NCBI RefSeq assembly: GCF_005154805.1
Contig: NZ_CP039727.1
Location: 2,043,501 to 2,107,500, forward strand
From: Bacillus sp. S3
Lineage (GTDB): Bacteria; Bacillota; Bacilli; Bacillales; Cytobacillaceae
Direction: 5' to 3'
DNA length: 64,000 bases
Shown here piece after piece: positions 63,335-64,000 of this stretch. The first letter of the stretch is position 1. Each line of letters begins with the position of its first letter. Made by a program: the position numbers and the translations under genes. The notes under the pieces are model-generated. The model was given only the letters and a program-made list of their open reading frames with translations, made no database searches and had not been told where the DNA came from.

Positions 63335-63546
63335 AGTCTTCTCACTCCTCTGTCAAAATATTATCACAATCCATTGTATATGTTGCACAATTGAATTCAA
63401 ATCTTTTTGGATTGATTAAACGATGACGATTTTATGCAATATATCTAAAATAATCATGTAAGGTCTTAAGTTTGTCAAATAAAGGAGGCTTATTCCAGTC
63501 AAATTAGATTAGACAAAAAACAGTCTAGGTCTATGAGGTGTTTTGC
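63335..63546. other. Divergent region between the PucR-type gene and the DUF2877 gene
   Basis: About 210 bp and AT-rich. It contains a stray AAAGGAGGC (63482-63490) with no start codon nearby and the GAGGTG ribosome site of the next gene. No clear promoter pair was seen. Confidence 0.45.
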
Positions 63547-64000
63547 GTGAGAGAAACAATATCTGGTGATGTTGAATTTATTAAGAGAATTACTCATTCC
63601 AGCTTCAGTGGTTTTGTGCATAGTACTTTTTATCGAACATTTAATATTCAATGTTTAGAAAATGGTGAGTTATTCACCATTGCCTGCAGTGAAATAGACA
63701 ATGGGCCTAATACATTAATTATTGATGTAGATCATGTCAGTTTCCTAGGTATAGAAGTAAATGATAGGGTATTTGTTAAAAATCAAACCTTACACATTGA
63801 AAATAAACTCGCTTTATCAATTGAAAAAGCATCTAAATGGGAAAGTGTGATCCCGGTTTATCCACCTAATGTAGAAATCCTGATTCGTAATATTAGAAGG
63901 ATGAAGGAATATATCGACATGTATGGTAAGAGCGGTGGTTTTAAAAAGCAAATGGCAGCCCAAGGTCCTTTTGAAGCTGAAATGTCTAAGATGCTTGAAA
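63547..64000 (+). CDS. DUF2877 (AllH-like) protein, N-terminal part (cut by window edge)
   Basis: An open frame of 151 codons that runs off the window. It starts at a GTG with GAGGTG upstream. The motif SSFSGFVHSTFYRTFNIQC, then NGPNTLIIDVDHVSFLGIEV and KASKWESVIPVYPP, fits the N-terminal pattern of DUF2877 proteins. In E. coli the family member AllH (YlbF) belongs to the FdrA/AllFGH complex that forms carbamoyl phosphate from oxamate in allantoin breakdown. Its presence next to PucR supports a ureide-type pathway. An FdrA-like gene would be expected just beyond the edge. Identification is by pattern memory and the C-terminus is not seen. Confidence 0.7.
   Translation, partial: MRETISGDVEFIKRITHSSFSGFVHSTFYRTFNIQCLENGELFTIACSEIDNGPNTLIIDVDHVSFLGIEVNDRVFVKNQTLHIENKLALSIEKASKWESVIPVYPPNVEILIRNIRRMKEYIDMYGKSGGFKKQMAAQGPFEAEMSKMLE

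Noticed and set aside
62775..63419. 214-codon frame antisense to the PucR-type regulator
   Set aside because: It is a shadow of the regulator, with a Ser/Ile/Leu-rich composition typical of antisense frames.
1..64000. CRISPR arrays, tRNA or rRNA genes, riboswitches and T-boxes
   Set aside because: I looked for regular direct repeats, tRNA-like CCA-ending cloverleaves and conserved riboswitch cores by eye and found none convincing. Computed covariance searches would be needed to exclude them fully.

Overview
The window looks like chromosome of a low-GC, endospore-forming Bacillaceae bacterium (Bacillus/Neobacillus-like). The grounds are strong AAGGAGG-type ribosome binding sites, frequent TTG/GTG starts, intrinsic hairpin+T terminators, an LtaS-type lipoteichoic acid synthase, KhtTU, an intact CIRCE element, a YjcZ-type sporulation micro-protein, GerP-like spore proteins and sequences matching the sigma-K promoter consensus. 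Species cannot be fixed from the sequence alone.

Layout. 0-4.4 kb: 3' end of arsC, several unrecognised small genes and a PQQ-sugar-dehydrogenase-like beta-propeller. 4.7-12.4 kb: a four-gene, translationally coupled operon jetD-jetA-jetB-jetC, a Wadjet (SMC-like) anti-plasmid defence system, probably type III. 12.6-17.5 kb: BrnQ, a zinc alcohol dehydrogenase, a BMP-family lipoprotein and a DMT-family permease. 17.7-24.2 kb: urease ureABCEFG-D, with a repeat-like element between ureF and ureG, a small downstream gene and a convergent urea transporter. 24.3-26.2 kb: five small genes sharing GerPA/GerPF- or GerPC-like motifs, two of them behind exact sigma-K consensus matches. 26.3-29.1 kb: KhtTU K+/H+ antiporter and a degenerate tyrosine recombinase beside a 12-bp inverted repeat. 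29.3-42.0 kb: LtaS, YjcZ-like peptide, YhgE/Pip protein, HtpG behind CIRCE, YitT, a MarR/MFS divergent pair, a deacetylase lipoprotein and AspA.

42.2-64 kb: a large catabolic island. It has an ATZ/TRZ-like amidohydrolase, three cytosine-deaminase-like amidohydrolases, two paralogous peptide/nickel-type binding lipoproteins, one complete Opp/Dpp-type ABC transporter, an NCS1 (PucI-like) permease, an SSS-like transporter, a LytS-like kinase with an AraC-type response regulator, a PucR-family regulator and the start of a DUF2877 (AllH-like) gene. The joint reading, an inference, is uptake and stepwise hydrolysis of a cyclic nitrogen compound (ureide, hydantoin, pyrimidine or triazine type). A group II intron (probably class C) sits inside this island, antisense to what otherwise looks like one long minus-strand operon.

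The most notable items are the Wadjet operon, the GerP-like spore cluster, the intron-split catabolic operon, and the recombinase that lacks two consensus catalytic residues but has a perfect inverted repeat at its promoter.
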